A DNA stretch of 11,773 nt, taken from NCBI GenBank assembly GCA_028711905.1, contig JAQTRI010000071.1:1-11773 (forward strand), in the 5' to 3' direction. The translations under genes and the position numbers were made by a program. Position 1 is the first letter of the stretch. The number at the start of each line of letters is the position of its first letter. The notes beneath the pieces were generated by a model that worked only from the letters and a program-made list of their open reading frames with translations, was not told the DNA's origin and did not search any database. Shown one piece after another: positions 1-5,877 of this stretch. This stretch comes from Candidatus Wallbacteria bacterium. Its GTDB lineage: Bacteria > Muiribacteriota > JAQTZZ01.

Positions 1-1194
1 GGTTTTGTTGTTAATAACACCGGTTGCCAGTTCATCGGCAATTATGGCTGCGATGGTTTCTTCAGAGGTGGTTCCCGGCACAGCTATCATGTCCAGACCG
101 ACCGAGCAGACCGATGTCATGGATTCCAGTTTATCCAGAGAAAGGGCTCCGGCTTTGACCGCGTCAATCATGCTGGCATCCTCTGACACAGGGATAAAGG
201 CTCCGCTTAAGCCCCCGACATTGGATGTGGCCATGGCTCCACCTTTTTTTACCGCGTCATTGAGCATGGCTAAGCAGCATGTTGTTCCGTGAGTGCCGCA
301 TTTTTCCAGTCCCATCTGCTCGAAAATCTCACCTACACTGTCTCCGACAGCTGGTGTAGGAGCAAGGGAAATGTCCACAATGCCAAACGGGAGGCCGAGA
401 GATCTGGCAACTTCCTGACCGGCCATTTCGCCCATGCGGGTGATCTTGAAGGCTGTTTTTTTGATGATATTGGCCAGCTCCCCCAGATCAGCGTCAGGTG
501 CTTGCTCGATAGCACTTTTAACAACACCGGGGCCGGAAATTCCGACATTGATGATGCAGTCGGGTTCGCTGATCCCATGGAAAGCTCCGGCCATGAAGGG
601 ATTGTCTTCAGGAACATTGGCGAACACAACCAGTTTAGCGCAGCCGATACTGTTCTGGTCCTTGGTCAGGCGGGCCAGTTCCTTGATCAGACGGGCCATT
701 TTCAGTGTTTCGTCCATATTGATGCCGGCTTTAGTGGAGGCCAGGTTGACGGAGGAACAGACTCTCTCGGTAACGGACAGAGCTTCAGGAATGCTGTCCA
801 TCAAGTTTCGATCCCCTGGAGTCGCGCCTTTCTGCACCAGGGCCGAGAATCCGCCGATGAAATTAACGCCTACATCGCGCGCGGCCATGTCCATGGCGCG
901 GGCGATCTCGACATAACTTTTTTCGCGGATGCTCTCCGCTACAATTGCGATCGGTGTGACAGAGATGCGCTTGTTGATGATGGGAATGCCATACCGGCAT
1001 TCGACCTCTTTGGCGGCTTCCACAAGGCGGCTGGACTTGAGCACAATTTTCTTGTAGATCTTTTCGGCCACTTCGCCTGATGTGCCGCCGCAGCAGTCTC
1101 TGAGTGAAATGCCCATAGTGACAGTGCGGATGTCAAGGTGTGACAGCTGCACCATGCCGATGGTTTCAAGTACTTCTTCCGGTCTGATCTGCAT
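1..1194 (-). CDS. UPF0210 / DUF711 (PFL family) protein, 3' end outside window
   Basis: The frame is open from an ATG at 1194 down to position 1, giving 398 codons with no stop; the family is about 450 residues long, so only the C-terminus is missing. The conserved N-terminal stretch LDIRTVTMGISLRDC, the segment GVNFIGGFSALVQKG, the SGPGVV loop, LAPTPAVGDSVGEI and the late GVINNKT identify the DUF711/UPF0210 family. A GGAG lies 8 nt before the ATG. The gene follows the ACT-domain gene with a 14-nt gap, the pairing commonly seen for UPF0237/UPF0210. The fold is distantly related to glycyl-radical enzymes (hence the 'PFL family' name), but I see no glycyl-radical motif in the part present. The biochemical role is not established. 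Family call is firm; function unknown. Confidence 0.93.
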   Translation of the reverse strand, partial: MQIRPEEVLETIGMVQLSHLDIRTVTMGISLRDCCGGTSGEVAEKIYKKIVLKSSRLVEAAKEVECRYGIPIINKRISVTPIAIVAESIREKSYVEIARAMDMAARDVGVNFIGGFSALVQKGATPGDRNLMDSIPEALSVTERVCSSVNLASTKAGINMDETLKMARLIKELARLTKDQNSIGCAKLVVFANVPEDNPFMAGAFHGISEPDCIINVGISGPGVVKSAIEQAPDADLGELANIIKKTAFKITRMGEMAGQEVARSLGLPFGIVDISLAPTPAVGDSVGEIFEQMGLEKCGTHGTTCCLAMLNDAVKKGGAMATSNVGGLSGAFIPVSEDASMIDAVKAGALSLDKLESMTSVCSVGLDMIAVPGTTSEETIAAIIADELATGVINNKT

Positions 1195-1208
1195 ACTTTC
1201 AACTCCGT

Positions 1209-1481
1209 TTAAAGACGATGCATGTAACGGAAGACATTTTCATGCTGGACAAAAACCTTGATTCCGATCTCTTCGCCGAGAGCTTCCAGCTTTTCCTTCA
1301 GGTCTTTAAAATTCAGGGATGATCCGTGACAGTCAAAGATAATCATCATGGTGAACATGTCTTTCAGCAATGTCTGGGTCATGTCCACAATCGTGCAGTT
1401 ATACTCGGCGAGGCGGGTGGTGATTTTACCCACTATACCTGTCTTATCCATGCCGAAGGCTGTCAGGACGACGCGATCCAT
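1209..1481 (-). CDS. ACT domain-containing protein (UPF0237)
   Basis: This 90-residue protein consists of a single ACT domain and nothing else. It starts MDRVVLTAFGMDKTGIVG, a typical first strand and ligand-loop region of stand-alone ACT proteins, and continues with the helix KITTRLAEYNCTIVDM, strand FTMMIIFD and a second helix-strand unit ending FVQHENVFRYMHRL. Family length is about 90 residues, so it is complete. The start is supported by GGAGG 4 nt upstream of the ATG. ACT domains usually bind amino acids or related small ligands as dimers; here there is no attached catalytic domain, so a sensor or partner role for the adjacent DUF711 protein is plausible but inferred. It is first in the two-gene operon, with its own candidate promoter at 1552-1580. 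Confidence 0.93.
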   Translation of the reverse strand: MDRVVLTAFGMDKTGIVGKITTRLAEYNCTIVDMTQTLLKDMFTMMIIFDCHGSSLNFKDLKEKLEALGEEIGIKVFVQHENVFRYMHRL

Positions 1482-1551
1482 GGTTCCTCCAGTTATTGAT
1501 CTTCAAACTCTGCAAAGCATAACAAATCCGGCATCTGCCTTTAGAAAGCCT

Positions 1552-1580
1552 ATTGTATATCAGCAAACTCGATTAAGCAA
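1552..1580 (-). promoter_or_regulatory. Candidate sigma-70 promoter for the ACT-DUF711 operon
   Basis: Read on the minus strand, TTGCTT (1580-1575) and TACAAT (1557-1552) are separated by 17 nt. The -10 matches the consensus at 5 of 6 positions, the -35 at 3 of 6. It would start transcription near 1545 and leave a leader of about 60 nt before the ACT start at 1481. This is the best promoter-like pair I could find on this strand; it is moderate, not strong. Confidence 0.4.
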
Positions 1581-1602
1581 TGCGGACCAGGAACCGGGTG
1601 GT

Positions 1603-1632
1603 TTGTAAATTAGGAATTTAACGAGGTAAAAT
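1603..1632 (+). promoter_or_regulatory. Candidate sigma-70 promoter for the P5C dehydrogenase gene
   Basis: TTGTAA (1603-1608) and TAAAAT (1627-1632) are spaced by 18 nt, matching consensus at 4 of 6 and 5 of 6. Transcription would start near 1639, about 50 nt before the ATG. It points away from the ACT-DUF711 promoter, so 1482-1691 acts as a divergent promoter region; I see no clear operator palindrome in it. Confidence 0.35.
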
Positions 1633-1691
1633 TACCAGCAACTTCTTTATTCCGGATATGCTGCTTGAATCAAAATATATGGAGGAACATG

Positions 1692-3323
1692 ATGGCCAAT
1701 GGTATTTTTCAAGTGCCCAAACCTGTTAACGAGACTGTGCTTTCCTATGCCCCAGGGTCCAAAGAGAAAAAGGAATTAAAGGAGCGCCTGTCTGTTTTAA
1801 GGGGCAGGGAGATTGAGATTCCGGTCATTATCGGCGGCAAGGAGATCAGGACCGGGAAAACAGGCCAATGCATCGTACCTCATGATAAAAAACATGTGCT
1901 TGGGGTGTATCACAAAGCCAGTGCAACTGAAGTTAACTTGGCTGCGGAAGTGGCGCTTGAAGCGGGGAAGTCATGGGCTGCCATGCCATGGGAGCACAGA
2001 GCGGCTGTTTTTCTCAAGGCGGCTGAGCTCCTGGCGGGTCCATACCGGGCCACTCTGAATGCGGCTACTATGCTCGGCCAGAGCAAAAACGCTTTTCAGG
2101 CTGAAATAGATGCTGCCTGTGAGTTGATCGATTTTTTCCGTTTCAACGCATCTTTTATCCGGGACATTTATTCCGGCCAGCCGGATTCGACCTCAGCTTA
2201 CTGGGACCGTCTGGAGTATCGGGCGCTTGAGGGTTTCGTGTTTGCGGTTACACCTTTTAATTTCACTTCTATAGCCGGTAATCTTCCAACAGCTCCAGCG
2301 CTTCTCGGGAATGTCTGCCTGTGGAAACCAGCCTCCACTGCCGTTTATTCCGGGTATTTCATTATGAAGATGCTTGAGGAAGCCGGTCTGCCGCCAGGTG
2401 TGATCAATTTTCTTCCCGGAACCGGAGCAGAGGTCGGAGATGCTGTTCTGGCACGGCAGGAATTGGCGGGAATCCATTTCACAGGGTCAACAGCGGTTTT
2501 TCAGCACATGTGGACTACGATCGGCAACAACATTGCAAAATACAAAGGTTATCCCCGCATTGTCGGAGAAACCGGGGGCAAGGATTTCGTGTTCGCCCAT
2601 CCGACGGCAGACAGACAGGCCCTGGCTATAGCGCTTGTTCGGGGATCTTTCGAGTATCAGGGACAGAAATGCTCGGCAGCCTCACGCGCTTTTATTCCTG
2701 CCGGCATCTGGCCTGAAGTGCGCGAACGGCTTGAGGCGGAAATCCGTTCCATTAAAATGGGCGGGGTTGAGGATTTTCGCAATTTCGTCAATGCCGTCAT
2801 TGATCAGAAGTCCTATTCGGGTATTAAGGCTTATATTGATGAGGCATCCTCATCCGATGACGCTGAAGTGATCATCGGCGGCAAGTGCAGCGATGAAGTC
2901 GGATTTTTTGTCGAGCCTACGGTGATTCTGGCCAGAACCCCGGACTACCGGACCATGCGCGAAGAGATCTTTGGCCCGGTGCTGACAGTGTTCGTATATC
3001 AGGATAACCAGCTGGAGCATGCGCTTGAACTTTGCGATCAGGGTTCGCCTTACGGACTGACGGGAGCGATCTTTGCCTCAGACCGGCATGCTGTGGTTGA
3101 GATGGAAAAGGCTTTGTGCCAGACCGCCGGAAACTTCTACATCAACGACAAACCGACAGGCGCAGTGGTCGGCCAGCAGCCGTTCGGAGGGGCCAGGGCC
3201 TCGGGAACCAATGACAAGGCCGGCAGCATGCTGAATCTCATTCGCTGGACATCGCCGCGGGCCATCAAGGAGACATTCAATCCTCCCAGGGCATATGGGT
3301 ATCCGTTCATGTCGGAAGAGTGA
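1692..3323 (+). CDS. pruA: L-glutamate gamma-semialdehyde (1-pyrroline-5-carboxylate) dehydrogenase
   Basis: A 543-residue aldehyde dehydrogenase of the stand-alone, ALDH4A1-like type that oxidises glutamate semialdehyde to glutamate with NAD+, the second step of proline breakdown. Visible motifs: substrate/cofactor segment TPFNFTSIAGNLPTAPALLGN, the loop FTGSTAVF, general base Glu293 in VGETGGKDF, nucleophile Cys327 in YQGQKCSAASRAF (34 residues after the Glu, as in the superfamily), EEIFGPVLTVFVY, and the C-terminal GQQPFGGARASGTNDKAGS. GGAGG at 1681-1685 is followed by ATG at 1689 and 1692; 1692 gives the better 6-nt spacing. An in-frame TTG at 1665 lies upstream of that Shine-Dalgarno and is unlikely. 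No proline dehydrogenase gene is adjacent, so proline or ornithine must feed in from elsewhere. Confidence 0.95.
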   Translation: MANGIFQVPKPVNETVLSYAPGSKEKKELKERLSVLRGREIEIPVIIGGKEIRTGKTGQCIVPHDKKHVLGVYHKASATEVNLAAEVALEAGKSWAAMPWEHRAAVFLKAAELLAGPYRATLNAATMLGQSKNAFQAEIDAACELIDFFRFNASFIRDIYSGQPDSTSAYWDRLEYRALEGFVFAVTPFNFTSIAGNLPTAPALLGNVCLWKPASTAVYSGYFIMKMLEEAGLPPGVINFLPGTGAEVGDAVLARQELAGIHFTGSTAVFQHMWTTIGNNIAKYKGYPRIVGETGGKDFVFAHPTADRQALAIALVRGSFEYQGQKCSAASRAFIPAGIWPEVRERLEAEIRSIKMGGVEDFRNFVNAVIDQKSYSGIKAYIDEASSSDDAEVIIGGKCSDEVGFFVEPTVILARTPDYRTMREEIFGPVLTVFVYQDNQLEHALELCDQGSPYGLTGAIFASDRHAVVEMEKALCQTAGNFYINDKPTGAVVGQQPFGGARASGTNDKAGSMLNLIRWTSPRAIKETFNPPRAYGYPFMSEE

Positions 3324-3363
3324 TCACCTGTAGGGGCGCGCACTTAGCCTGCGGCAAAGTATA

Positions 3364-3404
3364 AGATGCAGTAACTTCGCCCTGTGGACTCGGTAACTGC
3401 ATCT
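3364..3404. repeat. Inverted repeat, 9-bp stem with 23-nt loop, downstream of pruA
   Basis: AGATGCAGT (3364-3372) is perfectly complementary to ACTGCATCT (3396-3404). It lies 40 nt after the pruA stop. A run of six T appears at 3424-3429, about 20 nt beyond the stem, so this is not a canonical intrinsic terminator, but it may still act as a 3' end or processing structure for the pruA transcript. Confidence 0.45.
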
Positions 3405-3436
3405 AACATGCGGGGCCACTACTTTTTTCTCAACAA

Positions 3437-3495
3437 AGTCTCATTTTGAGACTCTGAGTCTCAATTTGAGACTCAGATCGTCAAATTTTGAGTAT
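3437..3495. promoter_or_regulatory. Tandem palindromic operator array upstream of recA
   Basis: Two copies of AGTCTCA-N3-TGAGACT lie at 3437-3453 and 3457-3473, with centres at 3445 and 3465, exactly 20 bp apart. The second copy extends to a perfect 12-bp inverted repeat with a single central base (3453-3477). A weaker third copy, TCAAA-T-TTTGA at 3481-3491 followed by GT, is centred about 21-22 bp further on. Spacing near two helical turns puts all sites on one DNA face, as expected for cooperative dimers. The array begins about 110 bp before the sigma-54-like element and about 350 bp before the canonical RecA start. The binding protein is unknown; a sigma-54 activator or a LexA-like repressor are the two readings I consider. 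Confidence 0.7.
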
Positions 3496-3556
3496 GCAGG
3501 ACTGACTCGCAACTCTCGTATGGCTTAAAACCCTGATTCTTCAACAGTTTTCAAAA

Positions 3557-3573
3557 TTGGCATGAAAATTGTT
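3557..3573 (+). promoter_or_regulatory. Sigma-54-like -24/-12 promoter element
   Basis: TTGGCAT (3557-3563), 5 nt, TTGTT (3569-3573) resembles the TTGGCAC-N5-TTGCA consensus. The -24 GG is intact, but the -12 GC reads GT, which weakens the call. Transcription would begin near 3583, leaving room for the Shine-Dalgarno at 3601. It sits about 70-110 bp downstream of the palindrome array, a normal distance for an enhancer-binding activator. An inverted repeat GTTAAT-N4-ATTAAC (3571-3586) overlaps the expected start site. Confidence 0.35.
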
Positions 3574-3600
3574 AATTAAAATTAACATTCTTTATATTAA

Positions 3601-3616
3601 GGAGGAACTTCCAATG
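3601..3616 (+). promoter_or_regulatory. Strong Shine-Dalgarno and upstream ATG, in frame with recA
   Basis: GGAGG (3601-3605) is followed after 8 nt by ATG at 3614-3616. The reading frame stays open into recA and would add 59 residues in front of the canonical start, beginning MPELTSPVENCIIKD. The extension is rich in Pro, Ser, Thr and charged residues, has two cysteines and no domain I recognise. It could be translated only from a transcript starting upstream of 3601. Confidence 0.55.
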
Positions 3617-3622
3617 CCTGAA

Positions 3623-3651
3623 TTGACTTCACCAGTCGAGAACTGTATCAT
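3623..3651 (+). promoter_or_regulatory. Near-consensus sigma-70 promoter for recA
   Basis: TTGACT (3623-3628) and TATCAT (3646-3651) are separated by exactly 17 nt; each hexamer matches consensus at 5 of 6. This is the best promoter in the window. Its start site would be near 3658, downstream of the 3614 ATG, so its transcript can only make RecA from 3791, with a leader of about 130 nt. I could not match a known LexA box with confidence to its surroundings. Confidence 0.65.
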
Positions 3652-3664
3652 CAAGGACACAATA

Positions 3665-3745
3665 TGTTCAGCTGCATCCGGAGTCCCCGGGCTGAGCACA
3701 CTGGAGCCGGACAGAGCACCAGTCAATTCTTTTCCGGAAAAAAAT
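3665..3745 (+). promoter_or_regulatory. Structured recA leader: three consecutive stem-loops
   Basis: Hairpin 1: TGTTCAGC (3665-3672) pairs with GCTGAGCA (3691-3698) with one G-U pair, and CCGG (3678-3681) pairs with CCGG (3687-3690) around a 5-nt loop, leaving one 5-nt bulge. Hairpin 2: ACTGG (3700-3704) pairs with CCAGT (3719-3723). Hairpin 3: a palindrome centred on CCGG at 3726-3745 pairs at 9 of 10 positions and contains TTTTCCGGAAAA. A weaker CGCG/CGCG pair (3761-3764, 3773-3776) touches the Shine-Dalgarno of the 3791 start. Stems were paired by eye, not by an energy calculation. No known riboswitch is recognised. Confidence 0.45.
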
Positions 3746-3790
3746 AAAAAACATGCAATACGCGGTACTATTCGCGGGGAGGGTAAATCA

Positions 3791-4831
3791 ATGTCAGCCG
3801 CAAAGAACGCAGCAACTGAAGTCGTAATCGAGAGGAAACTTCCCGATGAAAAGAAAAAGGCCCTGGATATAGCTATAGCTTATGTTCAGAAGCAGTTCGG
3901 CAGGACCGCCATCATGCGCCTCGGGGACAAGGATGTGTCTCTGAAACTGGAATCTGTACCCACCGGTATTCTGACACTGGACAAAGCGCTCGGAGTTGGC
4001 GGATTCCCGCGCGGCAGGATCATCGAGATTTTCGGCCCGGAATCCAGCGGTAAAACAACACTTGCGCTGCATGCTGTCGCAGCGTCCCAGAAACTTGGCG
4101 GAGTGGCCGCTTTTATCGATGTCGAACACGCGCTGGATCCGGATTATGCCAAACTGCTGGGAGTGGATACAGACAATCTGCTCGTGTCACAACCATCCAC
4201 TGGAGAAGAAGCTCTGGAAATCGCCGAAACCCTTATCCGCAGTGGAGGCATTGATATTATCGCTCTTGACTCTGTGGCGGCCCTGGTAACCAAGGCTGAG
4301 ATCGAAGGCGAAATGGGTGACGCCCATATCGCGCTCCAGGCCAGACTTATGTCCCAGGCTTTGCGTAAGTTGACAGGAGCCATTTCCAAATCCAAAGCGA
4401 TTATGATCTTCATCAACCAGATCCGTGAAAAGCCGGGCATCATGTACGGCAATCCGGAAACCACACCCGGCGGAAGAGCTCTGAAGTTTTACTCTTCCAT
4501 CAGAGTCGAGGTCAAGCGCTGTGCCAATGTGGAAAAGGGCGGGGAAATGATCGGGACGCGCGTGCGGGCCAAGGTTGTCAAGAATAAAGTTGCTCCACCG
4601 TTTAAATCCGGTGAGTTCGAGATTATCTTTGGTGAAGGGATCTCAATCACAGGTATGGTGGTTGACCTGGCCACAGAATACGATATCATTCAGAAGAGCG
4701 GCGCCTGGTACAACTACGACAAGGTGAAACTTGGTCAGGGCAGGGACACAGTCAAAGAATTTTTCCGCGAAAACCCGGAGGTTTACCATGAAATCTCCGA
4801 AAAGGTGCGCCTCAGGATGGCTGAAAAGTAA
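3791..4831 (+). CDS. recA: RecA recombinase
   Basis: RecA polymerises on single-stranded DNA, carries out ATP-dependent strand exchange and triggers LexA-type self-cleavage. From the ATG at 3791 the protein has 346 residues. Walker A GPESSGKTT is at 82-90, the catalytic Glu112 in FIDVEHALDPDYA, Walker B IIALDSVAAL around Asp160, then NQIREKPGIMYGNPETTPGG (L2 region) and RAKVVKNKVAPPFK. I chose 3791 because GGGGAGGG precedes it by 7 nt, and because MSAAKN...KKKALDIAIAYVQKQFG aligns with ordinary RecA N-termini. An in-frame ATG at 3614, also with an excellent Shine-Dalgarno, would give 405 residues. The C-terminus ends RLRMAEK and lacks the long acidic tail of E. coli RecA. recX follows after 51 nt. 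Confidence 0.97.
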   Translation: MSAAKNAATEVVIERKLPDEKKKALDIAIAYVQKQFGRTAIMRLGDKDVSLKLESVPTGILTLDKALGVGGFPRGRIIEIFGPESSGKTTLALHAVAASQKLGGVAAFIDVEHALDPDYAKLLGVDTDNLLVSQPSTGEEALEIAETLIRSGGIDIIALDSVAALVTKAEIEGEMGDAHIALQARLMSQALRKLTGAISKSKAIMIFINQIREKPGIMYGNPETTPGGRALKFYSSIRVEVKRCANVEKGGEMIGTRVRAKVVKNKVAPPFKSGEFEIIFGEGISITGMVVDLATEYDIIQKSGAWYNYDKVKLGQGRDTVKEFFRENPEVYHEISEKVRLRMAEK

Positions 4832-4882
4832 ATCCACCCAGGTGAGACCCTGCATTAATGGAGTGCGGATACAGCCCCGGAA

Positions 4883-5323
4883 ATGAACGATAAAGCTTTT
4901 GAATACTGTCTTGATCTTTTGAAAAAGCGCGACCGCACCAGTTATGAACTGGCTGTCAAACTGGCGGGCAAAGGTTTCGGAGAGAACGATTCAGTGCCCG
5001 TGCTGAAAAGATTAAGCGAACTGGGCCTGATTGATGACAACCGGGTGATCAAGGACATTTTGAAAGACAGGCTTTACCGGAGGCCGATGGGTCGCGATGG
5101 TTTAACGGCCGTTCTGGAGAAATCCGGCATTCCCGGCCCAGTGGCCGAACAATCCGCGGAAATGATCTCTGACCAGCGGATCGTTGATGCTGTGCTGGAT
5201 TATATTGATCGTAACCCGCGTTTTCTGGAGCTGAAGCGCTTGAATTCTTTTCTTCGCTCAGGAGGTTTTGAAGCAGAGATGGTGGAAACAATTCTGATCA
5301 GATTGGGAATCAGTCTTGAATAG
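4883..5323 (+). CDS. recX: RecX family regulatory protein
   Basis: A 146-residue protein placed directly after recA, the usual position of recX. RecX binds in the groove of RecA filaments and in most species limits their growth and strand exchange. The sequence shows the family's repeated three-helix units: AFEYCLDLLKKRDRTSYELAVKLAGKGF, then VPVLKRLSELGLIDDNRVIKDILKDRL and a degenerate C-terminal unit ending ILIRLGISLE. The length is close to E. coli RecX. No upstream in-frame start exists because a TAA lies 27 nt before the ATG. The Shine-Dalgarno is weak (GGAG at 4860, too distant), so translation is probably low, which would suit an inhibitor produced in smaller amounts than RecA. The 3' end overlaps the next gene by 8 nt. 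Confidence 0.9.
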   Translation: MNDKAFEYCLDLLKKRDRTSYELAVKLAGKGFGENDSVPVLKRLSELGLIDDNRVIKDILKDRLYRRPMGRDGLTAVLEKSGIPGPVAEQSAEMISDQRIVDAVLDYIDRNPRFLELKRLNSFLRSGGFEAEMVETILIRLGISLE

Positions 5324-5825
5324 TGTATGGCTGTTTTTAACCGGTCTGGCCGCCGGTGTTCTCGGCGTGGCTGTCTGTGCCATGCTGCGCGGGAAGAACC
5401 GTGGAAACTCCACGCTCTGCGAGATGCAAGGATGGGAAGACATTCTGGATATGCAGCTGCGTTTCCAGGAGTTGCATGAGGAGTTCCAGAAAAATTCCCG
5501 GCAGAGTATTGAATCTATCGAGAATAGAATTCAGGAACTGAAAGACCTTCTCCGAATCAGTGATGAGAAAATCCTGTATCTCAATTCACTCAGCGAAGAG
5601 TTGGAAGGGAAATTCAACAAATTTGAACGGCGGACACAGGAACGCTCGAACGGCGGGCCGGTTTCCGATTCCGGGCAGAAACCCGTATTGCCGGTCAGGC
5701 AGCATGTAATTATCGATAAGTTGAGCATGGCAGACCGGGCCGGCAGAAAAGGCTATTTCGCCTTTGCTGATGAGGGCATGAAAAAAATTGACATTACTGT
5801 CAGTGACCAGGAACCATTACAGTAA
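5316..5825 (+). CDS. Membrane-anchored coiled-coil protein of unknown function
   Basis: A 169-residue protein I cannot assign to a named family. Residues 4-23 (VWLFLTGLAAGVLGVAVCAM) form one transmembrane helix, followed by basic RGKNRG, so the bulk should face the cytoplasm. Residues about 43-110 are Glu/Lys/Leu/Gln-rich with heptad spacing and should form a coiled coil. A linker (SNGGPVSDSGQKPVLPVRQ) leads to a short tail of about 40 residues. The only in-frame start before the membrane helix is TTG at 5316, overlapping recX by 8 nt with no clear Shine-Dalgarno, so translational coupling to recX is likely. The architecture recalls small DUF6115/DUF2802-like proteins, which often end in a short helical motif, but the tail here does not clearly match. 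Whether it works with RecA is unknown. Confidence 0.7.
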   Translation: MNSVWLFLTGLAAGVLGVAVCAMLRGKNRGNSTLCEMQGWEDILDMQLRFQELHEEFQKNSRQSIESIENRIQELKDLLRISDEKILYLNSLSEELEGKFNKFERRTQERSNGGPVSDSGQKPVLPVRQHVIIDKLSMADRAGRKGYFAFADEGMKKIDITVSDQEPLQ

Positions 5826-5877
5826 GGGCTGATACATATTCGCCCTTACCGCCTGAGGCACAAATGACGGTAAGGGC
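5822..5877. terminator. Candidate bidirectional hairpin(s) between convergent operons
   Basis: GTAAGGGC (5822-5829) pairs with GCCCTTAC (5842-5849) as an 8-bp stem with a 12-nt loop, spanning the 20-nt gap between the two convergent stop codons. GCCCTTACC (5842-5850) can instead pair with GGTAAGGGC (5869-5877), a 9-bp stem that encloses a smaller GCC-TGA-GGC. The two stems are mutually exclusive. Neither is followed by a good U-run, so the mechanism is uncertain. Confidence 0.45.

Noticed and set aside
289..1080. 263-codon open frame on the plus strand
   Set aside because: It lies opposite the DUF711 gene, whose conserved protein motifs occupy the minus strand throughout; the plus product resembles no family and lacks a good ribosome binding site.
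1665..1667. TTG at 1665 as the pruA start
   Set aside because: The GGAGG at 1681-1685 lies downstream of it and is ideally spaced for the ATG at 1692 (or 1689).
3569..3598. Sigma-70 pair TTGTTA / TATATT with 18-nt spacing
   Set aside because: Transcription would begin near 3605, inside the Shine-Dalgarno at 3601-3605, so it could not serve the 3614 start.
3658..3675. GTTCAGC near 3666 as part of a myxobacterial-type LexA box
   Set aside because: Only the conserved GTTCAGS half fits; about half of the other consensus positions disagree.
4858..4860. ATG at 4858 as an alternative recX start
   Set aside because: It is out of frame with recX, and a TAA closes the recX frame just upstream of the 4883 ATG.
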